Shown: positions 20,060 to 32,069 of the stretch, one piece after another
How positions within the stretch are numbered: the stretch's first letter is position 1
Layout of the letters: each line of letters opens with the position of its first letter
From: Muricea muricata
Lineage: Eukaryota; Cnidaria; Anthozoa; Malacalcyonacea; Plexauridae
DNA: 64,000 nucleotides
Direction of reading: 5' to 3'
NCBI GenBank assembly: GCA_963855995.1
Contig: OY979718.1
Coordinates: forward strand, 34,304,059 to 34,368,058
Notes under the pieces: generated by a model
What the model was told of the DNA's origin: nothing
Seen by the model: only the letters and a program-made list of their open reading frames with translations
Database searches by the model: none
Program-made: the position numbers and the translations under genes

Positions 20060-20536
20060 CAGTGAAAGCAATCTTAAACGATTACAGAAATTTGTATATT
20101 CGCAAAACTTTGACATTGTTTGCACGGATGAAAGTTGGCTAACTGAAAATATTTACAATGCGATTTTGCTCAAGATCCATATGGAGCTATATTGCGCATC
20201 AACTTCCCAGAAATCGTTTGGGGCTTGAGAAAAAAGATTGTGCATGGAACATACTTCCAAAGTAGTTGACGGAAATGAGCGCCTTTATCTATTTAACTAT
20301 TATGCTGAGGATCCACGAACACCACGAACATAGACGTCCATTTGTTTGTCTTTTAACCTGTCTCGTAATAGGTCTATTCCATTATTATTAGCTGCTAATA
20401 AAGGGTACTTCTTCGTTTTCTTATTCATTTTTTTCGATAATTACGCAGTAAATGTTTTTTTCTGGTCTGGCAACCTCACTTGCCATTATGCAATGTGATC
20501 TTGAAAATCTCGATAGTGAGATTCCCAGGCGAAGGA
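20060..20536. other. Unassigned, probably downstream of the minus-strand gene
   Basis: No recognisable coding signal. It may include the 3' untranslated region of the gene whose exons lie at 20708-21147 and 22353-22557. Confidence 0.3.
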
Positions 20537-20617
20537 TTAAGGTATCCAGTCGTTCAAACAAGAAACGAATCGAAAGATCAGGAATAGTATATAATTCGGA
20601 AGCAAATCTGCATATAC
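20537..20617 (-). CDS. Possible terminal exon of the unidentified minus-strand gene
   Basis: An acceptor-like TTCTGAATTTGCAG precedes a short phase-0 frame (YVYADLLPNYILFLIF...) ending at a TAA. The previous exon ends in phase 0 at 20708, so the frames would join. The short, hydrophobic sequence is not convincing by itself. Confidence 0.25.
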   Translation of the reverse strand, partial: VYADLLPNYILFLIFRFVSCLNDWIP

Positions 20618-20707
20618 GTACTGCAAATTCAGAAGATCGTGTCTTTTCGACTCTTTCAAAGCAGTCATTTGCAGATTAAAATAAGAGACGTAATAAAGTA
20701 AGATTAC

Positions 20708-21147
20708 CTGAGTTAGTGAATTTTGGCCTGGTATTGCAGAAATTTCATGATCAAAGCTGGCAGTTCTTGGGCAGGTGCTGTGTGTGGCAGAAATCGTCTC
20801 TTTGTTCGAGCAATTGATTTTCATTCCTGTATGACCAGATTGATGTTCAAGACTTGTTGCTATAGAAAATGGGTTCTTTTGTCTTTGTGTACTGGCATGA
20901 TTATTCGCAAATTGATTATTATCGTCGAGTACTCTATCTCCCTTCAAACTATATGAAGTACCCATTTTTACATTATTTTGCATTTCGTTAGCAGTATTAC
21001 CGAAACTGGTTTTCTCCACTACTTGCTTGTAATCAAGAGCTATTGACGGCCATGTTTGAATGTCAGTTTTTTGGGGAGTGCATGTACTGACGCGTGGGTC
21101 ATGATCAATGTTTGATTCTTTATCCAAACTTCTTTCAACTGTTTTTT
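20708..21147 (-). CDS. Internal exon of an unidentified gene, hydrophilic Ser/Thr/Asn-rich
   Basis: An acceptor (TTTTTCGTTAG, AG at 21149-21148) and a donor (CAG|GTAATC, GT at 20707-20706) bracket a 440-nt frame. It encodes a polar, probably disordered segment (for example KTVERSLDKESNIDHD, NSLTQ at the end). The first two bases complete a codon begun by the last base of the exon at 22353-22557, so the two are phase compatible. No domain was recognised. The usual ATG is absent, consistent with an internal exon. Confidence 0.5.
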
Positions 21148-21420
21148 CTAACGAAAAACATGGATAAAATCAAACATTCCAACTAAGTTGCTTCTTCAAT
21201 GTTACATAGCGATATCAGAAAGACAGAAATACTTTCTGTGCCCAATGGACACAGACAATCACAAATTACTACATTTTATATAAATTGCACATTTAAATTA
21301 AACGTTTCGACATTTTGTGATACAACCATTAAACCGCTTGGTGTACAATGTCGCCGTATATATTTTTACGATCAAAGTATACAGCGATATTTCACACCAA
21401 AACTTGCAATAAGCTATATG

Positions 21421-22252
21421 TTAATTAAGGGTTAGACTGTTGTGAGTGTTTTGTGTACAAATTACGCACGAGCTGAATGCACAATGAACGAAAAATTTTC
21501 TCTACTGCGCGAGACTGGCGGGATCGAGTGCTGTTTAGAAAATTTTGAGTTCATCGTACATTTAGCAAGTACGTTATTTGTAAACAAAGCACGAACTAAA
21601 CACGAACTCTAACCCATTTAATATGTGATCTGAGTTCACTGCTTGCACTAATTTAAATACCGTACGCCTACATTTTTGCTTATAGTTTGTTTAACATGAA
21701 AAATTGCAATGCTCCACTTTATTTCTCTTTTCGTACTTCTAAGAACTGCTTGGTATTCAATCTGGTTAAATTTGTCTTCATTTCATTGATTTGTCTAAAA
21801 TCTATAGCCATTTTAAAGGAATAATGCACGTTTTCGGTGCGCTATTGTCATGCAATGCTGCAGTCAAAGGCTTGTTGTTGCCAGGTAATAAAAACAAACG
21901 AGACTGATTTGACCAATCACGTGCGTGGATTTTGTACAGTGAACGAAGGTCATATGTTAATATATGTTGCAATTTTTGGGGGTGAATAAACTAAGCAAAG
22001 ATGTAGGGTGCGGTAATTAAATTAGTGCAAGCAGTGAACTCAGATCAGATATTAAATGGTTAGAAACTGTTTAGTTTGTGGTTCGTTTACAAATAACGCA
22101 CTTGCTGAATGTACAATGAGCTCAAAATTTTCTTTATACTGAACTCGGCCCAGACCGCCTCGTGCAGTATAGAAAATTTTTCGATCATTGCACATTTAGC
22201 TCGTGCGTTATTTGCAAACAAAACACTCACAACAGTCTATTAACCTTAATTA
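21421..22252. mobile_element. 832-bp foldback element within an intron, ~240-bp arms
   Basis: Outer ends read TTAATTAAGGGTTAGACTGT and the inverse. Arms 21421-21663 and 22010-22252 pair with an almost constant coordinate sum, so there are few net indels. The ~350-nt loop is non-coding. It sits between two phase-compatible exons of the minus-strand gene, so it appears to have inserted into an intron. Confidence 0.8.
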
Positions 22253-22352
22253 TACAGCTGTCTCAATTGATGCTGCTTTTTTACCTTACAATGAAGCAGC
22301 GTAATCTATAAAAGCGAGCAAAATAAGATCTCGAAAGCACGCGTAGGCTTAC

Positions 22353-22557
22353 CATTTAAAATGATCGTGTACTCTCGTTCAGTTAAAATTGTCTGGTCTT
22401 GCGTTATAATGCAAGCTAGAGCAGCATACGTTCGTCGTGGCATCAAGCCAATTATTTCACCGTGTCCGACGATTGATTCGAACAGCAATTTCGTCACGTG
22501 CAAAGTTGTTTTCTCTTCGACAACAATAACTGGAATGTCACCGTAATACAGCACAAC
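22353..22557 (-). CDS. Internal exon of an unidentified gene (VVLYYGDIPVIVVEEK...)
   Basis: An acceptor (TTTTCTTCAAG|GTT) and a consensus donor (AATG|GTAAGC) bracket 205 nt. The translation begins VVLYYGDIPVIVVEEKTT, continues through LLFESIVGHGEIIG and PRRTYAALACIITQDQ, and ends TEREYTIILN. Alternating hydrophobic strands around one helix suggest a compact fold, perhaps ubiquitin-like or doublecortin-like, but this is a guess from pattern only. It ends in phase 1, matching the start of the exon at 20708-21147. The upstream exons were not located; a frame at about 22700-22883 preceded by TTTTAATGTAG is a weak candidate. Confidence 0.6.
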
Positions 22558-24200
22558 CTTGAAGAAAATTTAAAAGATGTTTGAATAATTATGATGACTT
22601 AAAATTTATAAAGCGGGACTAAATTGTCGGTCTGGCAACGCCACCGTGTCTGCAACCGTCGTGCTTGTGGCATTTGTTGAGGTATTTTAAAAAAACAGTT
22701 CACAATAAATGCACATAGAAGCTCTGAGGTGGAATAAAATAGGTGTTTGTGCGGGAATTCTGGTTCTTCACGATTGTGCAGAATGGAACTTTTTATGTCC
22801 AAAGACGAAACTTGAACAGCAAGGGTTGGCATCCAGATTCCAGTCATGTCATTCAGGTCTGCTGGGCGCCGGGGAGGGTCTACATTAAAATACATGGGTA
22901 CAATTAACAAGCTATTGTGGGAACACTTTGCAAAATACCTATAGCAAACTACATATTTACTGAAAGCTAATAAGATGATGATTCTGAAAAAATATATGTT
23001 GGGTGGCTGTCGTGCGTTGCTAATGGCAACAAACCACTTAAAATGGTGACATGCTGTTTTTCAATTGACTTTGGTTGAGAAAAATATCTTGTTACAGATA
23101 ATTCAAATACAATACATTTTTGGTTATTCAACATATAACTGGGATTCTTGAGGATGAATTGAGCATTTTTTGATATATTAAAAATTTTGGGATTTACGGC
23201 CTTCCAAAAATAACACATAAACAACGATGAGGTTTTTAGACAGTATCTAGATAAATCAGACGTAGCATGGATAATAGTTACTAAAAGATACTGCGCAGTA
23301 GCCTTCGGGTTTGGCAAGCAAATCATTGAAACCTTTCATAGGGTCTTCGATTGTTTTGACAAGAGTAGCTTTCTGATTATATTGATATAATATTGATATA
23401 ATACTCTAGCCTATAACCTTCAATCGATAACAATAATTTCTACTCGTAAAAAATACCATTTAAGGCTTTTGTACTCGTATAAAGGCTATAATTGCGGCAA
23501 ATGTATATGCTCATTTACGTTCCCGAAGCACTGGCAGTACACACCAAACGATAACTATACATTATCAGGTCAGCTATAACGATGTATGTATTTCGTCCTC
23601 TATTATATAGAATAAAAAGCTAGTGGATCCCGAAAGGAGCCAATAAACGAGCTTTATTTTGAAGAAGGCTGTTAACATAGATCGACTTGATTACAGACAT
23701 ATTTGGAAATAAAGGAGATAGACTGAAAGATCTCAGGGTTGCTACCATCATTATCGTCATATGCTTTGCGAGTCGCTTGTTTCGTTCAAAGGAAAATTGA
23801 TTAACATTGCAGAGCATCACAGATGGTCTTGCAAGAAGACCATAATTATCAAAATCCATGTTCCGCCCAACTGTTAATTAAGTCTGCTCTACTATGTTTA
23901 CGAGGTTCAAGAAGGCCCTTCTTGACGTATGACAAAGATATATATTTGAGTTCTAAGTTTTTATACTGACTACTGTACAGTCTACGTTCTTCTTAACATT
24001 TTTTTAAAATTAGTGAATATTACTTAACTTACTTTTATTTTACTTTTGTAATTGTCTTTTTCATTGAATAAATCCCTTCATTAATAATAATTCTCGACAA
24101 ATAATTAAAGTAATGTATATTTTGGGAAAGAGACCGGTTTCATATATAGGAATTCGTGAACCTTTTTAAGAATTTTCGGGACAGTTATGGTACAATTAAT
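22558..24200. other. Upstream flank of the unidentified gene; no certain exon
   Basis: A minus-strand frame at about 22700-22883 preceded by an acceptor-like TTTTAATGTAG might be an exon. The frame at 22967-23326 looks like a repeat-derived shadow. The remainder is AT-rich. Confidence 0.3.
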
Positions 24201-24225
24201 AAAGAAGACCTCACAATAAACATCT

Positions 24226-25060
24226 TGTAATAAACATTGATCAACTGCAAATATATCTACAAAATTAGCAATTTATTGTAGTAAGTATAAATAAAACTAT
24301 GTTAGACGACACGGTAGCTGATCATAAAGTATCTATTTGTAAGACGTTATGACATTATTAGAAATGATAGGAATAGAAATGGATGGGTGTAGCAATTTAC
24401 ATTAGAAGTGTGATTAATTATAAGGAAAGGTATATGATCTTGAAGATAATAATCTGGAAAAGATAACCGTGGATAAAATACTCCAAGCACAGTGTTTATA
24501 AATTTTGAAAAATGTATTAGAAAATAGACGTGGAGAGTTAAGAGACTATACTTGCAGGAGATTTTAACAGTGATTACGATCCAGGAAAGTAGAATAAGTC
24601 GGCAAACAGACTATCCTAAAGATATTGCAACTATCTATCAAGAACAGGGATCGCAGTCTTATTATATACATAAGAAAATTTCAATAACACGTAAACAACA
24701 AAAAAATAATATTTCAAGGTTTAAATAAAAATTAAATTGGCAACCTCTAGCCGATCGTTGAGAGAAAAACATGTCAATGTTTATGCATAAAGTAAAAAGT
24801 AATGAGTTGCCAGCAAGTATAACCAAGTTGTTTAGTTAAAAACGCTATAATAGTCAAAGCTATAATTCACGCAGTAACGGTAATAATTTTCTTTTACAAA
24901 AACCAGAAACAAATTATGTGAAAAAAGTATTACTTATATGGACCAATAGGGTGGAATAAACTGCCAAATAAGGTGAAAGCAGTAAATATGTCTAATAGCC
25001 AATTCAAGGCTGTTCTCGACCGCAAATAATCTGGAAACTTTTGTAAATATTTTATAAATA
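24226..25060 (+). mobile_element. Degraded, internally deleted CR1-like LINE
   Basis: Fragments of an AP-type endonuclease appear: INIDQLQIYLQN, a diverged KTMLDDTVADHKVS, GVAIYIRS near 24385 and a decayed G-D-F-N-S segment near 24558. After a deletion of most of the reverse transcriptase, the C-terminal tail is recognisable near 24858-25020 (SYNSRSNGNNF, KPETNYVKK, then in another frame GWNKLPNKVKAVN and SQFKAVL). Many stops and frameshifts. The tail pattern (TRS...N.L.KP.TNYVKKS...W..LP) is typical of CR1/L2-like LINEs. It is an old copy. Confidence 0.7.
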
Positions 25061-26595
25061 GTGTGTTTGTAGATACTTTAAATGGTCCTTTGGAAATCAA
25101 CAACCTAGTGTGTTGAAGCGCCACCGTTTTTAAATGAGAGTTATAATATTAATAATATTAAATTCGTAAAAAAGCCTATAGAACATAAAATCCTAATATA
25201 CTAACGCGTTTATTGAAACTCCATTGAAGATGGAAATCAGACATTGCTAAAGAAATTTTGTTTAAATACAAGACGGTTTCAAGGAGAGATTGAGCAGATT
25301 CGTAACATATAAAGCACTTCCAACAACAAACTATTGTACAGCAATATGACTTCTTTTTTATGAGGGATGGGAGAATTCGCATCTAAATCAGCCAGCAACG
25401 AGACTCGGCCTTGTAAATCTTACCTTATTTCGTATGAAACTGAGCTCAGAATTTGCGAAATATCTGTAGGATATTTCCCACTGGCGCGGAAATATGGACT
25501 CTATGTTTGAGTCGAAAGAGCGATATTACAGTTAGTGGGAACACAATTAGCTATACTACCACCTATACATTACATTGCATGCTAGTGAGAAGTACAACAA
25601 GGGTGAAATAGTCGACCCACAATATTGTCCAAACATAAATGCACTTAATTGAAAACATGGGCTTGAAGCTGTGATTTTGTATTATTACATGAAAGGTCTT
25701 ACGATTTTTCCTGTTAGTACAATCTATATGATGTTATGCGTGGGAGGCCGGATATTCTGACGAATAGAAGTTGTACATAAGTGAATTGCGATCGTTTCGG
25801 CAACGATTCGTTTGGCCAACTGTCGTCAGTTCGCCAACGTGTATAGTCACAGATAAAGTATGCACGGTTCAAAAAATGCAATGTTCTCATGTATATGATC
25901 TTCAATTCTTGAAATGACAAAATTTTAGTGTTTGGAATTTTTGTTCTTTATGTTCTTAAAAGCAATAGCCGTGTCTAATTACGCGTTGGCAATGATTGAT
26001 AGCGCAGGATAGTGAAGATACTGCAGCGGCAAACCGTGCTTATTGTAACGCTATTTATTGGCGGGAAAATTAGCCAAGACTTAAAGAAGTCTCGAAATCA
26101 CCGTTTATACGGCAGTTTAACTACATTACTTAAATTAGTGGGAAACACAAGCAAAAATTTAAAACAAAGTCGTCGACGTTTGAAATGCCATAGTTTCGAC
26201 AACAGTGTCGAATTGTTTGAATTCTTTCTCTTCTAATCCTTTCTCTTATCTCTCACTCTACGCCATTTTGTTTACTTTTGCACGGACGAAGCATTTACGT
26301 CGTTTTCGCGCTTAAAATTATCGGCGTCTTATTCAAAACGAGGCCTAAGCCCTGGGCTAAAATTAGCTGCAGCTTATTTTATTGGCGAGAAAATTGTGCG
26401 TTTAGATAATATTTTGTATCAGAATTATAGACTCACTCTCAGTTATTCATTTGAAGACATGCATGCGATTTCTGAAACAGGTCTTGTAAATGATAGAATA
26501 TGTAAAAAATACAGCATAGCTGCCGGGAAGCTAAGTAAATAAAAATCGACGACTGGACGCATGCATTAAATCATGAATGTCGCCATTTAAGACAA
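25061..26595. other. AT-rich intergenic DNA, nothing recognised
   Basis: Short open frames at 25176-25382, 25714-25920 (minus) and 26012-26236 (plus) have no recognisable domain. Confidence 0.4.
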
Positions 26596-26599
26596 ACTA

Positions 26600-27075
26600 T
26601 GATTACCGATGGCCACTGCATTTTTCTTGTAAGAAGTGTGAATGCAAGTACGTTGGTGTATGACTTCTATCAGACAATGCTTTCCTTTGACATGCTTTAT
26701 AATTATTCAATCTAAATCGTAATTTATTTGTCGTCTGACCAACATATATCGTTTCTTGCATACTTGCATGTCAAAAGATAAACAACATCCTTTGAGTCTC
26801 AGTTAAAATGATGGTTCACACATTATAATGTTTCCCATCAACTGTACACTCAAAGGCATCGGATTCTTGGATATTTTTATACATGTTAAGCACATAGATT
26901 TATTGCACTTCTTACATCCTTTAGGACCTGTTCTAAAAGGTTCAGGGGTAAATACCTCATAAATACAGAAGTATCTAAATACAAGATATACATTTTTTTC
27001 TTAATTACCAAACCAGAGTGCTTCAACGAAGGACGGAAGGTTATAGTGAAAGGCACTCCTCTCTTACACAATTTT
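26600..27075 (-). mobile_element. Second Penelope-like remnant with GIY-YIG region
   Basis: The minus strand opens with PFTITFRPSLKHSG and an RT C-terminal linker, then GPKGCKKCNK and MCLTCIKI, the Cys-rich stretch before the GIY-YIG domain in Penelope-like elements. After a frameshift FECTVDGKHYNV follows. The GIY-YIG core further on is decayed: only I-C-W-S/YVGQT-like remnants near 26740 and a lightly preserved basic helix. It is unrelated in orientation to the copy at 16.5 kb and more degraded. Confidence 0.6.
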
Positions 27076-28600
27076 ACTAATGTACTGCATTCTTGTATAT
27101 TATACTCCCTTACCCTCCTAAAAAAGATTGGTTTGAGAGATTATATTCAATCTTTCAAACGTTTGAAGAATTTTTCAATCCAAAGCTCCATTTTTTAATC
27201 TAATTGATTGAATATAAATTAAGGGATAGTCTTTCAGTTCCAATCGATTGAAATATGCCATTCAGTTAGATTAGCTTTTCAATAGAAAACGTATGATTCC
27301 TAAAAACAATCCGAAAAAGATTGAATCGTTAGAATGGATTTTCAATCGTTTGAATTAAAAGAGTGTATGGAATAGCATTCCACATGTTCCCAAAGCATGA
27401 AATCAATCATGAAACGTGACATTTGTCTTTACTAATCACAAAAAAATTAAGGCGAAATATAATACTCACTTTCGAAAGGCCTGCGCTGTTTTGATTGTAA
27501 TCACTTTCTTTATGAAACTTGGAAGACATACTTCGCAGGGCTTTATGCGCGCTTGCCAGTTGCTCCAATATAAATATTCGTTGCCTGAATGATGCTTAGT
27601 AACGCAATTTTGATAATACTATTCCTTACACGATAGCATCGATTAATAAATGCCAATCCTCATGTCGACAACTAATATGATCGTTATACCAACAGAGCTG
27701 ATTTCTGCATGGCAATTCGACCTGCATTAACGAAATGAGTACACTGCACGAAGATTCTCGACCTAGATAAAGAAAGCTTACGCATATATAATTATTACAA
27801 ATACCGTACAGAACTTCTTTTTGGAAAAAAATTTGAGGGGGCGGGACATTAGTTTACATAAGTATTACCAAGTTCTGTAAACTACTGGCGACTTGCAAGT
27901 GCAATGACTACTGCACTTTTCACAATCAATAGCGATAAGCTAGGGGCTGTCAGTACGTGTATTCTGCCTGAGTTTACTAGGTTTAGCCACATAGAGCAAC
28001 AAGCCAAAGGGACACGTTTCAGAGACATGTAGCCCGAAGCGATAAGTGACATGAAGCGAGAACAGACGGTAATGTTAGGCGACAATAAGTCGACAGGCAT
28101 TTGGTCACGAGAAATTAGACATTTTAATGCGACAATTTACTGTCTGTCATGCACACGACATTGTCAAACCAATAGCTAACGTTTGGTTGTTACAAACGGT
28201 AATAGCTTTGATGATGGTGCGACATAGCAACGAAACGTTATCAAATAAAATATAATTAATGTAAATTTGAACTGTTTAATATGTATGCATTTAGAATTGC
28301 TTGCTGTGCATTAACATTCACATTCACATTCAGATTGCGTTTCTGCCTGGTATTTCAATTGCACGCCACTATTGTAAAGGGCTAGTTCTGAGAAGTCTAG
28401 TTCTGGAATTCAATAAATCTAGTTTACATGTGTTATAAAGTTTCGAAAAATAAATTAAATTGCTAAATCCCTACCAATTCGATTTCGATCTAATCTAACC
28501 AGTTCATATTCCCTACTTTGGTATTTGCGACCTCTGAACTGCGTATGGAGTTAATGACCCAAGCTGTTGAATAAAAAGTAACACTTGAAAAATGCAAAGT
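27076..28600. other. AT-rich DNA with a cluster of TTCAATC/GATTGAA motifs
   Basis: Between 27140 and 27360, TTCAATC or GATTGAA occurs about seven times, some as adjacent inverted pairs (TCCAATCGATTGAAAT near 27239). The remainder has no genes. CACATTCA repeats near 28315-28333 are short. Confidence 0.45.
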
Positions 28601-28634
28601 TTATGTGGGAGAAGGGGTTCTGGGGTAAGAAGAC

Positions 28635-29165
28635 TCAAATTGTATAATGCGTGGCTTCATCCCTACTCATGTCACATCCTATGCTGCACTGATTCTGAAC
28701 TGAAAATGCTCTGTAATAGAGCCTTGCCAGGGTTGGCCAATCCCTGACGAAACCTGACCAAGATAACAACACTTGGACAGTCCTTAGGCCCCAACCTGTC
28801 CAGGGAGCATAAAAACTCCAATGAACAGTCCTTAACCTGACCAAGGGGCGCTAGGCTCCTATGGACAGTCCTCAGACAGATATTGTATATATGTGACGTA
28901 TTGAGTCTATGGGGCTGAAGTTGACATTTTAGAGACTTCATCCCCACAAATGCACAAATGTGCATTCCCCATAGACGAATGGACCCAACTCCCACAACAG
29001 CTGTAGTCATATAGAAGACAGCTTTTGCCAGGAAATGGTAAGACTTGCTGTTTAGGCATTACCATTGGTTTTATTACGGCTGGATCATCAGGGTGGCCGG
29101 GAAAAACCTCGTGTACAGGAAACCTGGATGGGGCCAGACAAATCCAGCAGCTTCCCCACAAAGCT
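28635..29165. repeat. Possible SINE-like or other interspersed repeat
   Basis: This stretch is more GC-rich than its surroundings. The minus strand has long overlapping open frames in two phases, and the wording (repeated GACTGTCC and TTAAGGACTGT segments) suggests a dispersed repeat rather than a gene. No A and B boxes or termini were found. Confidence 0.3.
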
Positions 29166-29298
29166 TCTATAGTACAACTAAATGATTAAACCATTGGTAA
29201 TACGGAAAACAGAGCTGACCACTCTAGCCATTTTGAAATATTTGTTAATCGCTATTTAATCAGTTCCGCATGCGTTCAGCATGCAATTCAGCATATAT

Positions 29299-30325
<1,027 letters not shown>

Positions 30326-30750
30326 TTAACAGCAAGTGTACACGCATGCTTGAAACGATGTTGGCGACACTATACAAGTTCGTTCTTCTACAGACTGAGA
30401 CGCGACGCTCGACGTTCGGTTTGGTACGAGGAACAATTGATCATATCTTATTTGCACCAAGTGGTCCTCGGTAAATAACGAAGATTGTGGGTTTTCACGT
30501 TCAGGAGATGTCGACGTAGACAGCAAATTTGCGTTCCCTGTGGCATCTACCGTTTTCCTCGAAGACGAAGTGGTTGCGTGCTGTTGTAGCCAAGAGCAAT
30601 ATTGGAGCATTCTTTTTTTCCATGGTTAGGTAGTCCTCTCTCAGTACATTGGCGTTGTGAACTCTCCGTATCACTATTGGCCGCCGTTGATTGAGATCGA
30701 CTACAGCGGTTAGAAATCCCTTTGACGTTTTTACGACGAACAGGAGGCAT
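30326..30750 (-). pseudogene. Ser/Thr-rich frame starting MPPVRRKN, perhaps transposon-derived
   Basis: From ATG 30750 a basic N-terminus (MPPVRRKNVKGISNRCSRS) is followed by a Ser/Thr/Gln-rich region; a second overlapping frame continues in the same style (HATTSSSRKTVDAT, SPERENPQSSLFTEDHL). The two overlap in a way that suggests one protein with a frameshift near 30600. Similar basic then low-complexity N-termini precede the gag-like part of cnidarian YR (DIRS-type) retroelements, but no diagnostic domain is present. The assignment is weak. Confidence 0.3.
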
Positions 30751-31910
30751 TTCGATGAAAAATTTTCTTAAACAAGTTTACTGCACGAGTGCTAACTGTG
30801 AATGGTGGTCCTATGATGTGATCCGCATAATATGCGCAAGTACCCTGTGCTGCAATAAGCCTTATCATTGGTTAATTCCCGTCCACACCACAGGAGGTTT
30901 TACATGCCTACGCAATAACACGAGCATTTCACGTGAAAGGCATGCAGCTAGACCGAAGTTTTGGCTTTCAGCCATTATTATAACTCGATAAGATAAGACA
31001 GGATTATCTCATTAACGTAGTCGGAAGGAACTATCTTTTCGCACCTTTTACATAAAAGCTTACCTTCAACATGTTGCCTCATTAACTTAAATTTATATAA
31101 GCTATAAATTTGCTTTATATTGTGAGTACACAATAATTATGCCAAAGTTTTTTATTATGAACAAAGATTCCTTATATTACTAATTACTATGCATTCAAAT
31201 TTTATTCTTGTTGGTGAGTAGTTAAAAGGCAACGGATAATTTACCGTATCAGCAAGATGACGCGTTATTTTAGCTGCTGTGCAATAGTACCTTGTTGTGG
31301 ACCGAACTTCGGTCCAAAACAAAGTATTATTGCACGCTGTCGAACCCAGGCCCTTAGCACGGTCGGTAGTTAATTCCCGCCAAAACTAAATATTGTTTGA
31401 GAGTAAAAATGGCTATTATCGGGCTTTGAATTACTTTCTGTCGTTAGAAAAGGGAGATATTTGACGTTGTTCTCAAAGAAATATTGTGTAAAAGCACACA
31501 GAGAGAAATAAAACTGAATAAATGTATTTTCAAGCAATAAAATTTCGAGAAACATTACTTAGCAGGTGGCGAATTTAAAGTTGTTCTGCGCGGAAGCTAC
31601 TAAACAGAACGGCAAGTTGTACCAGAAATATTTATTTTTGTTAGTTTAAATGATTGATTACTATCATTTAATTATTTTAAAAACATTGCTGCATTGAAAG
31701 AACATTAAAAAAATGTTGTATGAATTAACTTGGCATGAATTTTTCGTGTGTACATTTGTATAGTTCTTTTTTTTTTGGTTTTGAATACATAATAAAACAG
31801 TTATTGGATTCGGTTTTCGCATGACATCGACAATTATCTAGGCCTCGATTTGTGTTATCTCGTCCTTGATAATTCTCGATATCACACTCAACCTCATTCA
31901 ATAATTGTTT
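30751..31910. other. AT-rich intergenic DNA, nothing recognised
   Basis: A small inverted motif GGACCGAACTTCGGTCC occurs near 31298-31314. Otherwise nothing was noted. Confidence 0.4.
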
Positions 31911-32069
31911 TTAATACCTTATAAGCATAGGCGGCCCAATTCAGTGTGTAGTTTCATATAGAGATCAGTGCACACATAAACACATTAACTACGAATGTGT
32001 TTATGTACGCACTGATTTCTATATGAAACTACGCACTGAATAGGGCCGCCTATGCTTATAATGTATTAA
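31911..32069. mobile_element. 159-bp near-perfect hairpin MITE
   Basis: Arms of 76 bp (31911-31986 and 31994-32069) surround a 7-nt loop. They contain ATAAGCATAGGCGGCCC and GTAGTTTCATATAGA with only a handful of mismatches. Almost the whole element is inverted repeat, so its transcripts would form a long hairpin. Target duplication was not resolved because the ends are TTAA-like. Confidence 0.85.

Noticed and set aside
20537..21127. A single 196-codon exon
   Set aside because: A strong donor at 20707 and change in composition after NSLTQ suggest the frame past 20708 is intron, with only a possible short terminal exon later. The apparent first residue is not ATG-encoded.
22967..23326. 119-codon minus-strand frame
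   Set aside because: Amino-acid composition and lack of splice signals look non-coding; probably a shadow of a dispersed repeat.
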